A stretch of 64,000 bases of DNA from Bradyrhizobium sp. in8p8 (GCF_000426845.1 NZ_AUGD01000002.1:124001-188000); one strand, 5' to 3'; shown: positions 27,755 to 37,518, counted from the first letter of the stretch. Notes: generated by a model not told the origin, from the letters alone. Made by a program: numbers and translations.

Positions 27755-27839
27755 CGTCATGGCCGGCCTGTCCCGGCCATCCACGCCGCGCCACGGAGCA
27801 CAAAGAACGTGGATGCCCGGGACGAGCCGGGGCATGACG
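27755..27839. repeat. Intergenic palindromic repeat, type 1
   Basis: Arm 27755-27785 and the reverse complement of 27808-27839 match with few differences (CGTCATGGCCGG against CGTCATGCCCCGG, both ending in CATCCACG). I recognise this style as a common intergenic inverted repeat of Bradyrhizobium genomes. It lies between the TonB receptor and PepSY genes and could form a strong hairpin in their mRNA. Confidence 0.75.
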
Positions 27840-27877
27840 ATCGCCTGTGAAAGGTCATGAACGAGCGCCATCAAGCA

Positions 27878-30169
27878 TCACCAGCGATAGGTCAGCCTGC
27901 CGATCGCCTTGCGGCCTTCGGCATAGAAGCAGCCTGAGAGGCTGTAACAGGCAGCGACGTAGCGCGTATCGGCAAGGTTCGTGACGTTCAACGACAGGCG
28001 CCAATTGTCCCGGGTGTAGGCGAGCAGCGCGTCCAGGACGGTCGAGGCTCCCACCTTGAACGTGTTGGAATCATCGCCCCAGGTTGCGCCGACATGGCGG
28101 ATGCCGCCGCCGAACTGCAAGCCTGCCAGCGGTCCGGTCTGCAGCGTATAGTCGCTCCACAGCGAGGCGCGGTTGAGCGGCACGGTGACCGGCGCCTTGC
28201 CGACATTGACCGGATCCTGCGTGACCACGGCGTCGACATAGGCGTAGGCGGCGCGCAGGTTCCAGCCGTCGGCGAGCGACATGGTGCCTTCCAGCTCGAC
28301 GCCCCGCGATTTCACCTGCCCGGTCTGCTCAGCGACGAAGGTGGGGGGCGGATAGGTCACGACGTTGTCGCGTGTCAGGTCGAAGGCGGCGAAGGTGAAC
28401 AGCGCATTCCATCCGAGCGGCTGGTACTTGACGCCGACCTCGTACTGGACGCCGGTCTCGGGGCTCAGCAACTGGCCGGAAGCAGTGGCAAGCACCGGCA
28501 GAAATGACTCGGAATAGCTGAAATATGGCGCGATGCCGTTGTCGAAATTGTACATCACGGCAGCCCGGCCGGTGAAAGCCGAGGCATCCTTCGACGCCGT
28601 GGTGTTCGCGAGACCGTTGTCGACCTGCGTGGTCACGAAATCCTGGCGGCCGCCGAGCTGGAACGAGAGCCGGCCGAGCTTGATCTGATCCTGCGCATAG
28701 ACGCCGACCTGGGACTGCTTGACTCCCGTGTTGTCGCTCATGGTTCCAATGACGTAGTCGTAGCTGTAGTTCGGGTTGAAGACGTTGATCTCGGGGGACG
28801 AGGTCGTGACGCCGAAGGCGGTGTCGCGGAAGGAGGTGTTGCGATAGTCGACGCCGACCAGCGTGGTGTGGCTGAGCATGCCGGTGGTGAACTTGCCCTG
28901 GAGCTGATTATCCACGGCGAAGGAATTGATGTAGGAGTTGCTGTAGCTGCCGTAGCGCGCGAGCTGACCCGCGGCCTCGTTGGTATAGCCGCCGCCGTAG
29001 AACACCTTCTCCTCGTTGTGCTGATAGGCGTAGCGCAAATTCTGCCGGAACGTGATGTTGTCGGTGAAATTGTGCGAGAGCTGGTAGCCGGCGGTCGCGA
29101 TCTCGGTGTTGAAGGCGTCGAAGCCCGGCACGCCCGCGAAGAAGGACACCGGGATCGTACGGCCGTTGTTCGGCCACACAGTGCCCGAGGCGGGCAGGAA
29201 CTGAAGGCCCCACCCTGCCCGGTCGCGCTGATAGTTGGCGAGCAGGGTGAGGGTGGTGTCCTCATTCGGCTTGAACGTCACGGCGGGCGCGATGAAGACG
29301 CGGTTGTCCTTGCTGAAGTCGACCTGGGTCTGGCCGTCGCGGACGACGCCGGTCAGACGCCACAGCACGGTGCCCTCCTTGTTGGCGGGGCCGCCCATGT
29401 CGAACTGACCCTGATAGCGGTTGAAGCTGCCGCCGGAGATCGAAACTTCTCCAAACTGCTGGGCCGTCGGCAGCTTGGTCACGTAGTTGAGGATGCCGCC
29501 GGTGCCGCTGCCGCCGTACATCGCCGATGACGGGCCCTTCAGAACCTCGATGCGCTCGGCGCCATAGGGATCGAGGCCGTTGAAATGCACGTAATTGCTG
29601 GACGGAATTCGCAGGCCGTCGATGTAGAGACCGGGCATGGTCATGTCGAAGCCGCGGATCTGCAGGCCGCCGAAACGGGTGTCCGAGCCGCCATTGACGT
29701 CGCCGCTGACGCCGGCAGTGTAGCGCAAGGCTTCGCCGATGGAGACCGCGCCCTGGTTCCTGATCTGGTCCGTGGTGATGACCGAGACCGACTGCGGAGT
29801 TTCGATCAGGGGCGTGTCGGTCTTTGTCGCGGTGCCGCTCCGCGTCGCGACGAAACCGCGCACCGGTCCATTGGCACGTTCGCCCGTGGCGCCGTTCGAT
29901 GATGCCGACTGGGTCGGCGCGGGCTGCTGCGCCGGGGCGCGACGAGCGGCGCGTGCGGTGCGTGTCGCCGCCGCTCTTCGCGACGAAGCAATCGCCGCGG
30001 GACGGGCGCGCTGCGCCGGCGCTTCCACAGTCACTGCAGGAATTTGCGTCTGCGCCTCCACGGAACCGATGGGAACGACGAGGGAGAATGTGCTGACCGC
30101 TCCGAGAAAAAGCACCTGAATGGGTGGACGACGCGTGCTGCCACGCGAAGAAAGTTGGAAGTCGGTCAC
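27878..30169 (-). CDS. TonB-dependent siderophore receptor
   Basis: An outer-membrane receptor for ferric siderophores, about 763 residues from the GTG at 30169. It has a signal region (QVLFLGAVSTFSLVVPIGSVEAQ), then a long Ala/Pro/Arg linker and the plug domain (TPQSVSVITTDQIRNQGA, RGFDMTMPGLYIDG, ERIEVLKGPSSAMYGG). A 22-strand barrel follows, ending in IGRLTYRW. The TPQSVSV plug is typical of the FpvA/FhuA group. The frame is open to 30421, but an Irr-like palindrome at 30388-30404 would then fall inside the coding region, which favours the downstream start. The ligand is unknown. Confidence 0.92.
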   Translation of the reverse strand: MTDFQLSSRGSTRRPPIQVLFLGAVSTFSLVVPIGSVEAQTQIPAVTVEAPAQRARPAAIASSRRAAATRTARAARRAPAQQPAPTQSASSNGATGERANGPVRGFVATRSGTATKTDTPLIETPQSVSVITTDQIRNQGAVSIGEALRYTAGVSGDVNGGSDTRFGGLQIRGFDMTMPGLYIDGLRIPSSNYVHFNGLDPYGAERIEVLKGPSSAMYGGSGTGGILNYVTKLPTAQQFGEVSISGGSFNRYQGQFDMGGPANKEGTVLWRLTGVVRDGQTQVDFSKDNRVFIAPAVTFKPNEDTTLTLLANYQRDRAGWGLQFLPASGTVWPNNGRTIPVSFFAGVPGFDAFNTEIATAGYQLSHNFTDNITFRQNLRYAYQHNEEKVFYGGGYTNEAAGQLARYGSYSNSYINSFAVDNQLQGKFTTGMLSHTTLVGVDYRNTSFRDTAFGVTTSSPEINVFNPNYSYDYVIGTMSDNTGVKQSQVGVYAQDQIKLGRLSFQLGGRQDFVTTQVDNGLANTTASKDASAFTGRAAVMYNFDNGIAPYFSYSESFLPVLATASGQLLSPETGVQYEVGVKYQPLGWNALFTFAAFDLTRDNVVTYPPPTFVAEQTGQVKSRGVELEGTMSLADGWNLRAAYAYVDAVVTQDPVNVGKAPVTVPLNRASLWSDYTLQTGPLAGLQFGGGIRHVGATWGDDSNTFKVGASTVLDALLAYTRDNWRLSLNVTNLADTRYVAACYSLSGCFYAEGRKAIGRLTYRW

Positions 30170-30466
30170 GTTTTTCGAAGCCCCACGCACTGCCGGCTTT
30201 GCCGGTATCGTTCTTGATGCCTCGCCGTAACTCAGGCCGTTTCGTAGTGCGATAGGAACGAGGTTAGAATCTCTCCAGACCCGTGCGCAGCATGTGCGGC
30301 GAAAGCGCCCACGGCAAATGACGCCGGCGGCGATTTGCAGTCGACGTGCATGCGAGCAGCGATCTCGCTCCTCGCTGCCGTCGAGCATTTGGAATAATTC
30401 TAGATGGAAACACGCCCTCACTTATCGGCAACGGCCGGACATAGTCGACCCGTTACCGCGCGGGCT
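30170..30466. other. Promoter region of the TonB receptor gene
   Basis: About 300 bases between the TonB receptor start and the amine oxidase stop. It holds the Irr-like palindrome. The reading frames here lack protein-like composition. Confidence 0.5.
30388..30404. promoter_or_regulatory. Irr-box-like iron control element
   Basis: TTTGGAATAATTCTAGA is a 17-base palindrome that matches the rhizobial iron control element TTTAGAA-N3-TTCTAAA at 12 of 14 arm positions. Irr binds such elements under iron limitation. Its place upstream of a TonB siderophore receptor fits iron-responsive control. Confidence 0.55.
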
Positions 30467-32461
30467 CTACGTCTTGCCGGCGCAGCAGCACGATTCGTCG
30501 CGGTTGCTCCCGCTTGCGAGCACGCTGCGGCTGTTGCGGTCGGGCGGAATGTCTCCGGCCGCATTGGCGGCGAAGAAGCCGGTCGGCTTCAGCACGAAAC
30601 CGGCATATTCGACCGGCATGATCGGAAAGTCCTCGGGCTTGCAGACGTGGGTATGGCCGAAGGAGTGCCATACCACGATGTCGGCATTCTCGATGTTGCG
30701 ATCCTGTGCAGCGTAGCGCGGGAGACCGTCGCCGCCGGCATGGACGTTGGGGTAGTCGCCGCTCGCGTATTTCTCGGCGGGATCGAACGCCGTCACCCAC
30801 ACGTGCTTGGTCGCGAAGCCGCCGCGCTTGCGCACGTAGCTGCCCTCTTGCGCCAGCATCAACGGGCTCGGATTGACGACAAGCTTGTAGGCCGGAGCAT
30901 TGCCGACCGAGTTGGTCGCGTTGGGATTGCTGATCTTCCAGAACCGGCCGGTTTCGCCGTTCGCAACCGCCGCCGCGTCTGACTCGCGCGACAACACCCG
31001 CGTCGTGGTGTCGAACACGTTGCCATGCGGATTGTCGTCACCCCAGGGCCGAGGCACGAAATCGTGCTCGGTAACGGTGTTGCCGCCGCCATCCAGATCC
31101 ATGTGCAGCCGGACGTTGAAGAAGTGCTGGTGCGTGGGTCCGCCCAGGTTGTCGTCGATCATGCCGCCCCATCGATACTTTTCGCCTGATGGCACGGCGG
31201 CGGTCTGGATGATGCCGGTAAGCTTGGTCTCCAGCTGGATCGTGCCGTCCTGGTAGAGATACCAGTAGAAGCCGTAATCGTAATTGCCGACGGTCGCGAA
31301 GAACGAGATCACGAGCCGCCGCGAGCGGCGAACCTCGAACAGGCCGTTGCGGAACTCGTAGTGCTTCCAGGCGATGCCGTAGTCTTCCTCATGCATGCAG
31401 ATGGCGTTCTGCATGACAAACGGTTCGCCTTTGTTGTCGGCGGCCGGCACGTCGAAATAATGGATGTTGCCGAGGCAGTCGCAGCCGAGTTCGAGTGCGT
31501 TCGCAAGCATGCCGAGGCCGTATTCGCCGGCATCGAACGCCGATTTCCAGAAATGGTTCGCGGTCGGATCGGCGTATGGCACCACCATCTCGGTGACGCT
31601 GGCGCGATGGATCAGCGACCGCTTGCGCGTCCCGTCCTGGTAGGCGAGCTGATGCAGCACGAGGCCCTCGCGCGGCGTGAAACCGACACGAAAGCTCCAT
31701 TTCTGCCAATCGACCTTCCAGCCGTCGACGCGAAAGCTCGGGCCCTCGGGCTGCTCGATGTGCAGCGGCTTGATGTCGGTGCGCGGGTCCGTAACCTCAT
31801 GTGCGCCATAGTTCCGCTTCTTGCGCGGGATCGGCACGATCGGGTCTTCGTCGGTGAGGTCGATGACCTTGCCTCCGATCAGATCGACGACTGCGACGAC
31901 GCCTTCGATCGGATGGGCGTAGCCGTTGTCCTGGGGATGCTCGCGGAAATAGCTGACCGCGCGTACGATGCGAGTGCCGCGCTCGAACTCCTTGTCGAAG
32001 AAGCCGGACGAGAACGGGTCGACCTGAACCAGCTCGATATCCTTGTCCGTCAGCCCGCGGCGGTGCATCGCGGCGCGCCAGCCAGGATCGGCCTTTACCG
32101 CGGCCTCGCATTTGAAGAACTCCTCCAGCATCACCGGCGGCTGGCCATAGGGGGCCTCGCGGTTCGGGAGCATTTTTCGCGTGACGATCTCGCCGCGGCC
32201 GAGATCGACGATATGCTCGATCGCCTCGCCCGTCATCGCGTCCAGTGTCAGCACGAAGGCGCGGCGGCCTCCCCGGCCCGCGGCGAGCTGTTGCTTGGTC
32301 GGCTCTTCCAGCCGAACGATCGGGAAGCGGCAGTTCTCCGGGGCGGTCGCCGCCGCCCGCACCCATGTGCAGGCCGCGGTGATTTCCTCAGCCGTGAGCG
32401 GATCGAGCGGATGTGGCCTGGCGGCTTGGAGCCTTGAATTCGCTTCGGTGGGATCGAGCAT
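30467..32461 (-). CDS. Copper amine oxidase
   Basis: A copper/topaquinone amine oxidase that turns a primary amine into aldehyde, ammonia and peroxide. It has 664 residues, a usual length. The cofactor Tyr is Y394 in N393-Y394-D395-Y396; the copper histidines appear in PTHQHFFNVRLHMDLDG and WHSFGHTHVCKPEDFPIMP. No signal peptide is visible, so a cytoplasmic enzyme of the tyramine/histamine/phenylethylamine group is likely. It lies 15 bases after a serine hydrolase gene, and an AraC-type gene is divergent from the pair, like FeaR and TynA in enteric bacteria. The C-terminal cysteine pair CCCAG is unusual. Confidence 0.93.
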   Translation of the reverse strand: MLDPTEANSRLQAARPHPLDPLTAEEITAACTWVRAAATAPENCRFPIVRLEEPTKQQLAAGRGGRRAFVLTLDAMTGEAIEHIVDLGRGEIVTRKMLPNREAPYGQPPVMLEEFFKCEAAVKADPGWRAAMHRRGLTDKDIELVQVDPFSSGFFDKEFERGTRIVRAVSYFREHPQDNGYAHPIEGVVAVVDLIGGKVIDLTDEDPIVPIPRKKRNYGAHEVTDPRTDIKPLHIEQPEGPSFRVDGWKVDWQKWSFRVGFTPREGLVLHQLAYQDGTRKRSLIHRASVTEMVVPYADPTANHFWKSAFDAGEYGLGMLANALELGCDCLGNIHYFDVPAADNKGEPFVMQNAICMHEEDYGIAWKHYEFRNGLFEVRRSRRLVISFFATVGNYDYGFYWYLYQDGTIQLETKLTGIIQTAAVPSGEKYRWGGMIDDNLGGPTHQHFFNVRLHMDLDGGGNTVTEHDFVPRPWGDDNPHGNVFDTTTRVLSRESDAAAVANGETGRFWKISNPNATNSVGNAPAYKLVVNPSPLMLAQEGSYVRKRGGFATKHVWVTAFDPAEKYASGDYPNVHAGGDGLPRYAAQDRNIENADIVVWHSFGHTHVCKPEDFPIMPVEYAGFVLKPTGFFAANAAGDIPPDRNSRSVLASGSNRDESCCCAGKT

Positions 32462-32476
32462 GTTCTGTCCGAACGT

Positions 32477-33673
32477 TCAGCGCAGGGCGAGATGCGCGGT
32501 GATGGCACGGAAGGCGGCGAGCCAGCGATGGTCGAGCGGCACGTCCATCGCCTTCGGCTGCGTGGCGAGCTTGACGATCACGGTGTCGGCGGCAGCGTCG
32601 ATGTAGAGCCACTGGCCATGAATGCCGATCCCGGCAAGATCGTTACGCGAGGGATCGATCGTGTACCATTTGCTGCGGTAACGCGCGCCTGGGAAGATGT
32701 CGGCGAGATCGCCGTCGGCCCAGGCGTCGGGATCGCCGTTCTCGTGGATGTCGTCGATCCACCAGCCCGGCACCACCTGTCGGCCCTCGACGGCGCCGCG
32801 GCAGCGGATCATCTCGCCGAAGCGGATGAGATCGCGCGCGGTGACCGAGAGGCCGCCGGCGATGCGGCCCATGCCGTGGCTGTCGAGGGTCAGGGAGCCG
32901 TCCTCCTCCGCGCCCATCGGCTGCCAGAGATATTCGGAGAGGATGCGCGGGTAAGGCGCACCGCAGGCACGCTCATAGACCCAGCCGAGCACTTCGGTAT
33001 TGGTCGAGACGTAGTGAAACACCTTGCCATGCGGCTTGCCGGTGCCGCGCAGCGTTGTGAGATAGGCACGCTGGTGGCTGGGCTCGACACCCTGCGGCGG
33101 CACGTCCCAGCCCGATGAAAAGCGGTAGCGCGCCACGTCGCCGGCGGGGTCCTCATAATCCTCCTCGAACTTGATGGCGACCGCCATGTCGAGCACATTG
33201 CGGACCGTGCAGCTGCCGTAGACCGAGGCCTCCAGCTCCGGCACGTAGCGCACCACCCTCGCCTCGGGATCGAGCAAGCCGCGCGCGGCGAGAATGCCGC
33301 CGAGCGTGCCCGCGATCGACTTGCTGATCGAGCAAATCAGATGCGGCGTGGTCGCGCTCATGCCGTCGCCATACCATTCGTGGACCAGGGTGCCCCTGTG
33401 CATGACCAGCAGCGCATCGCCGAAGGTCTCGTGCAGGGTGGCTTCGACGGTGGTCGGCTGGCCGTCCGGCGTGGTGAAGCCGAGCTTTGACAGTTCGCGC
33501 GGCGCGCTTCGCATCGGAGTCGGATGAGCGGAACGGCGGACCTCCGCGGTCGGCAGCACTTCGCGGGTGTGGGTAAAGCCCCAGCGGATCGCCGGAAAAC
33601 TGCGCCAGTTGGCGCGTGTCACCTGCGCCTCGGGCGCGGGCGGACTGCCGCGCATGATCTCGGTCGGTCGCAT
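32477..33673 (-). CDS. Serine hydrolase, class C beta-lactamase fold
   Basis: A 398-residue enzyme of the beta-lactamase/esterase/6-aminohexanoate-dimer hydrolase superfamily. The catalytic SxxK is S115-I-S-K118 in LICSISKSIAGTLGG; a YxN/Y-type region (VSTNTEVLGWVYERACG) and the late IHGQWLYID block follow. No signal peptide is visible. The ATG at 33673 has GGAGGA seven bases upstream; the frame runs on to 33736. It is co-transcribed with the amine oxidase, so it may release an amine from an amide substrate, as NylB does. That link is inferred. Confidence 0.85.
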   Translation of the reverse strand: MRPTEIMRGSPPAPEAQVTRANWRSFPAIRWGFTHTREVLPTAEVRRSAHPTPMRSAPRELSKLGFTTPDGQPTTVEATLHETFGDALLVMHRGTLVHEWYGDGMSATTPHLICSISKSIAGTLGGILAARGLLDPEARVVRYVPELEASVYGSCTVRNVLDMAVAIKFEEDYEDPAGDVARYRFSSGWDVPPQGVEPSHQRAYLTTLRGTGKPHGKVFHYVSTNTEVLGWVYERACGAPYPRILSEYLWQPMGAEEDGSLTLDSHGMGRIAGGLSVTARDLIRFGEMIRCRGAVEGRQVVPGWWIDDIHENGDPDAWADGDLADIFPGARYRSKWYTIDPSRNDLAGIGIHGQWLYIDAAADTVIVKLATQPKAMDVPLDHRWLAAFRAITAHLALR

Positions 33674-33854
33674 CTCGATCCTCCGCAAAGCGGCCCCGAC
33701 CCCGATGTCGGGAACGGCCGCCAACGGAGAGTGCATTGAAGGTCGCGGCAGGCGTTATCGAGATCCGGCAATATTTTGCTGGACAGCGCCCGTGGCCGTG
33801 CCAGTCTGGCGTGGTTCCCTGCCAGGTGCCGGATGGCAAATTTCCAGTGTTGTC

Positions 33855-34844
33855 ATGCCCTTAAGCGCAATTCTTCCGATTCAAGACTCGGGCGCCAGTC
33901 TGCTTCAGGCGAGCAGTAGCGATGTCGACGAGCATTGCGCTTCGCTCGGAGGCTGGCGGCTGAGCTACGACCAGATCAGCGCCGGCGCCTTCAGGGGCAG
34001 CTTTACCCAGCTCTCCCTGCCGCGACTCGACGTCTTTCGTGAGATCACCAGTCAGCAGGTCCGCCAACACGGTCTGCTGGGCGACGGCTGCTTTGGTATT
34101 GCTCTGCCGTGGCAGGGTGACGGTGAGATCAATTGCAACGGCGCCAGCGTTGCAGGCGCCCAGGTCATCGCCTGCATCGACGCCGAAATCGACATCTGCA
34201 CGCCGAAGTCGTTCGAGCTGCGCGGCGTCGTCGCCAGCGCGGCGCTGATCGAGGAACTCGCCGCCCGGCTCGATATCGAGCTGCCGCGCGTGGTCTGGCA
34301 TCAGCTGCGGGTGATCGAAATGGCACAGGCGCCGGTCGCGCGATTGCGAGCCCACCTTGCGGCCATTCACGACACCATCACGACCACGCCCGAACGATTC
34401 GACCAACCGGCCGTCCGCGCGGGGCTCGAAGACGCCCTCCTCGTCGAGATCATGGACATGCTGCCGACCGCACGCGCGAACGATTCCGGCCGCAGCGCGG
34501 CGGCGCGCAAGCGCACCGTGGAACGTGCCCGGGCGCTGATGCATGGCAGCGGCGAGCGTACGCTCTCGCTGCTGGAGGTCTGCAAGGCGGTCGGCGCCAG
34601 CCCGCGCAAGCTCGGCTATTGCTTCCAGGAGGTGTTGGGCACGAGCCCGATGCACTATTGGCGCGCGATGCGGCTGAACCGCGTGCGGCGTGATCTGAAG
34701 CGCGCCGCCGGCACGGGCGCCTCCGTTTACGACGTCGCCGTACGGCACGGCTTCTGGCACTTCAGCCAGTTCTCGCTCGACTACAAGCGCCATTTCTCCG
34801 AGCTGCCATCGGAGACGCTGCGGCGCACCAGACTGGCGCCTTGA
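33855..34844 (+). CDS. AraC-family regulator divergent from amine oxidase operon
   Basis: A 329-residue regulator with an N-terminal sensing half (YDQISAGAFRGSFTQLSLPR, FEL...VVASAALIEELAA) typical of the AraC ligand-binding_2/FeaR-like group. The C-terminal AraC domain reads LLEVCKAVGASPRKLGYCFQ, then TSPMHYWRAMRLNRVRRDL and VYDVAVRHGFWHFSQFSLDY. The ATG at 33855 is the first plausible start; upstream sequence in frame is noise. About 180 bases separate it from the divergent hydrolase-amine oxidase operon, which it likely regulates. Confidence 0.88.
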   Translation: MPLSAILPIQDSGASLLQASSSDVDEHCASLGGWRLSYDQISAGAFRGSFTQLSLPRLDVFREITSQQVRQHGLLGDGCFGIALPWQGDGEINCNGASVAGAQVIACIDAEIDICTPKSFELRGVVASAALIEELAARLDIELPRVVWHQLRVIEMAQAPVARLRAHLAAIHDTITTTPERFDQPAVRAGLEDALLVEIMDMLPTARANDSGRSAAARKRTVERARALMHGSGERTLSLLEVCKAVGASPRKLGYCFQEVLGTSPMHYWRAMRLNRVRRDLKRAAGTGASVYDVAVRHGFWHFSQFSLDYKRHFSELPSETLRRTRLAP

Positions 34845-34927
34845 GGCGCACCGCTCGCCTCTACCAGGTCGGCAGACAGTTCCTTGAAGCGAGTTTCCAG
34901 GAACGCCTTCACGGGCTCTGAGTGGTT

Positions 34928-35737
34928 CTAGCGCCCCCTGAAGCGCGGCTTGCGGCGGGCCAGGAAGGCCTCGACGCCTTCCTTGTGGTCCTCGCTGAGA
35001 CTCGCGAGTGCGAACTGATCGATGTCCATGTGGCTGGCGAGATCGTCCAACGCGTGCGCGAGCCGGTTCACGGTGAGTTTCGTCATTGCGACCGAGAGCG
35101 GCGGCTGTGCGGCGACTTTCCGGGCAAGCTCCATGGCGGCGTCGAACGCGTGGCCGGGTTCGGTCACCTGCTCCACCAAGCCCCATTCATGAGCCTCGTC
35201 CGCGCTGATCCGCTGGTCGGCCAGGATCACCGCCTGCTTGGTGCGGGCCGGTCCGATCAGATGCAGCATGCGCGGGATGCTCTGCCAGCTCATGTTCATG
35301 CCGAGCCCGATCTCGGGCACGCGCAGATGCGCATCGCGGCCCATGATGCGGAAATCGAGTGCCACGGCCAGCGCGACGCCGCCACCAACGCAAAAGCCCT
35401 CGATCGCCGCGATCGTGATCTGCTCCATTTCCTGCCAGGCTTGCGTCAAGCGCGGCCCGAGCTTGAGATGCCGCCGCAGCGTGCCGAGATCCATGTCCTT
35501 GCGCGAACGTCCCTCTGCGTCCTTGAGGTCGAACCCGGCGCTGAATGTGCTCGTGCTGCCGGTCAGCACCACGACGGAGGTCGCCGCGTCGTCCTCGAAG
35601 CTGCGCGCCGCCGCGGTGAGCTGGCGCAACGCTTCCGGCGAGAGCGCGTTGATGCCGTCGCCGCGGTCGAAGCGCACCACCGCAATCCGTCCCTCAGGCC
35701 CAAGGCCCTTCTCGATCTTCACGTAGTCCGTCACCAT
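34928..35737 (-). CDS. Enoyl-CoA hydratase/isomerase family protein
   Basis: A 269-residue crotonase-fold enzyme. Visible are the oxyanion-hole strands ([14 protein letters not shown] and [20 protein letters not shown]) and the glutamate-bearing [19 protein letters not shown]. The C-terminal RKPRFRGR matches many hydratases. The ATG at 35737 has a GGAG site; the frame continues to 35854 but collides with the nitrile hydratase promoter. It is divergent from the nitrile hydratase operon. The substrate is unknown. Confidence 0.88.
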   Translation of the reverse strand: MVTDYVKIEKGLGPEGRIAVVRFDRGDGINALSPEALRQLTAAARSFEDDAATSVVVLTGSTSTFSAGFDLKDAEGRSRKDMDLGTLRRHLKLGPRLTQAWQEMEQITIAAIEGFCVGGGVALAVALDFRIMGRDAHLRVPEIGLGMNMSWQSIPRMLHLIGPARTKQAVILADQRISADEAHEWGLVEQVTEPGHAFDAAMELARKVAAQPPLSVAMTKLTVNRLAHALDDLASHMDIDQFALASLSEDHKEGVEAFLARRKPRFRGR

Positions 35738-35852
35738 CGTCTCCACCCCGTCTGCGGCGATACTAGCGCAGAAGCTTGGCTGCGAATACAGGCCCGATTG
35801 CGCTGCAACGAATACTCGACAGGCAGGGACCATTGCGCCTATCCTTCCGCCC

Positions 35853-36482
35853 ATGAGCCACGAGCACGAACATCATCACGATCACGACCATTCCGAGCTG
35901 TCGGAGACCGAGCTGCGCGTGCGCGCGCTCGAGACGATCCTGACCGAAAAAGGCTATGTCGAGCCGGCCGCGCTCGATGCCATCATCCAGGCCTACGAGA
36001 CCAAGATCGGCCCGCATAATGGCGCCCGCGTCGTTGCCAAGGCCTGGACAGATCCAACCTTCAAGAAGGCGTTGCTGGACGACGGCAGCAAGGCGATCGG
36101 CACGCTGGGCCATGTCAGCCGCGTCGGCGACCATCTCGTCGTCGTCGAGAACACGCCTGGACGCCACAACATGGTCGTGTGCACGTTGTGCTCCTGCTAT
36201 CCCTGGGAAATGCTGGGGCTGCCGCCGGTCTGGTACAAGGCCGCGCCCTACCGCTCACGCGCCGTGAAGGACCCGCGCGGGGTGCTCGCCGATTTCGGCG
36301 TCGCCTTGCCGAAGGACACGGAAATCCGGGTATGGGATTCCACTGCGGAGACGCGCTTCCTGGTGCTGCCGATGCGCCCCGAAGGCACCGAGGGCTGGAG
36401 CGAAGAGCAACTCGCCGGGCTCGTCACACGCGATTCCATGATCGGCACCGGCTTGCCGCGAAAGCCCGGAGCGCCATCATGA
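35853..36482 (+). CDS. nthA: Nitrile hydratase alpha subunit (cobalt type)
   Basis: The catalytic subunit of nitrile hydratase, which turns nitriles into amides. It has 209 residues. The metal-binding claw is C110-T-L-C113-S114-C115, with Thr at the second position, which marks the cobalt type. [20 protein letters not shown] follows, as in known enzymes. The N-terminus is unusually His-rich: seven histidines among residues 3-13, a possible cobalt-loading tail. The stop overlaps nthB by ATGA. Confidence 0.96.
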   Translation: MSHEHEHHHDHDHSELSETELRVRALETILTEKGYVEPAALDAIIQAYETKIGPHNGARVVAKAWTDPTFKKALLDDGSKAIGTLGHVSRVGDHLVVVENTPGRHNMVVCTLCSCYPWEMLGLPPVWYKAAPYRSRAVKDPRGVLADFGVALPKDTEIRVWDSTAETRFLVLPMRPEGTEGWSEEQLAGLVTRDSMIGTGLPRKPGAPS

Positions 36483-37138
36483 ACGGCGTGCACGACATGG
36501 GCGGCATGGACGGGTTCGGCAAGGTCGAGCCCGAAGCCAACGAGCCGATGTTTCACGAGCAGTGGGAGTCTCGCGTGCTGGCCATGGTGCGCGCAATGGG
36601 CGCAGCCGGCGCCTTCAACATCGACACCTCGCGTTTTTATCGCGAGACCTTGCCACCGCACGTCTACCTGTCGAGCTCGTACTACAAGAAGTGGTTTCTC
36701 GGGCTGGAGGAGATGCTGATCGACAAAGGCTACCTCACCCGCGAGGAGGTCGCCGCCGGCCATGCGATGCAGCCTGGAAAGGCGCTCAAGCACGGCAGGT
36801 TCGATCTCGCCAATGTCGAGCGCGTGATGGTGCGGGGCAAGTTCGACCGTCCTGCTCCGGCACCGGCGAAATTCAGCATCGGCGACCGTGTGCGCGCGAA
36901 GAACATCCATCCGACGACGCACACGCGGCTGCCCCGATACGTGCGCGGCCATGTCGGAGTCGTCGAGCTCAACCACGGCTGCCACGTCTTTCCTGACACG
37001 GCCGCGATGGAGCGCGGCGAGAATCCGCAATGGCTCTACACCGTGGTGTTCGAGGGCCGCGATCTCTGGGGCCCTGACGGTGATCCAACCACGAAGGTCT
37101 CGATCGACGCGTTCGAGCCCTATCTGGACCCCGCATGA
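36479..37138 (+). CDS. nthB: Nitrile hydratase beta subunit
   Basis: The structural partner of NthA, 219 residues. The opening [19 protein letters not shown] is diagnostic, followed by [40 protein letters not shown] and the C-terminal SH3-like part ([32 protein letters not shown]). The start overlaps nthA and the stop overlaps the accessory gene, each by 4 bases, which suggests tight stoichiometry. Confidence 0.96.
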   Translation: MNGVHDMGGMDGFGKVEPEANEPMFHEQWESRVLAMVRAMGAAGAFNIDTSRFYRETLPPHVYLSSSYYKKWFLGLEEMLIDKGYLTREEVAAGHAMQPGKALKHGRFDLANVERVMVRGKFDRPAPAPAKFSIGDRVRAKNIHPTTHTRLPRYVRGHVGVVELNHGCHVFPDTAAMERGENPQWLYTVVFEGRDLWGPDGDPTTKVSIDAFEPYLDPA

Positions 37139-37518
37139 ACAGCAGCACACAAGCCGCCGCCGCGGCGACGGCGGCGATCCCCAGCATTCCCCGCGACGAT
37201 GAAGGCCCGGTGTTCCGCGCGCCTTGGGAAGCGCATGCGTTCGCGATGGCCTTGACGCTTCATGAGCGCGGCGTGTTCACCTGGCCGGAATGGGCCGCAG
37301 CACTCGCTGACGAGATCAAGCGTGCCCAGGCGGCGGGCGATCCTGATACGGGTGAGACCTACTACCTGCATTGGCTCGCCACGCTTGAAGGTCTTGTTGC
37401 GCGCAAGGGTGTCGCCTCGACGGAAACACTGCACCGCTATCGCGACGCCTGGGACCACGCCGCCGATCGGACCCCGCACGGCAAGCCGATCGAGCTGCAG
37501 CCGGAGGATTTCCGCTAA
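37135..37518 (+). CDS. Nitrile hydratase accessory (activator) protein
   Basis: A 127-residue protein of the nitrile hydratase activator family, which resembles a shortened beta subunit and swaps cobalt-loaded alpha subunit into the enzyme. Family signs are FRAPWEAHAFAMALTLHERG, FTWPEWAAALADEIKRAQ and GETYYLHWLATLEGLV. It is the third gene of the operon and overlaps nthB by ATGA. No cobalt permease follows directly. Confidence 0.93.
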   Translation: MNSSTQAAAAATAAIPSIPRDDEGPVFRAPWEAHAFAMALTLHERGVFTWPEWAAALADEIKRAQAAGDPDTGETYYLHWLATLEGLVARKGVASTETLHRYRDAWDHAADRTPHGKPIELQPEDFR

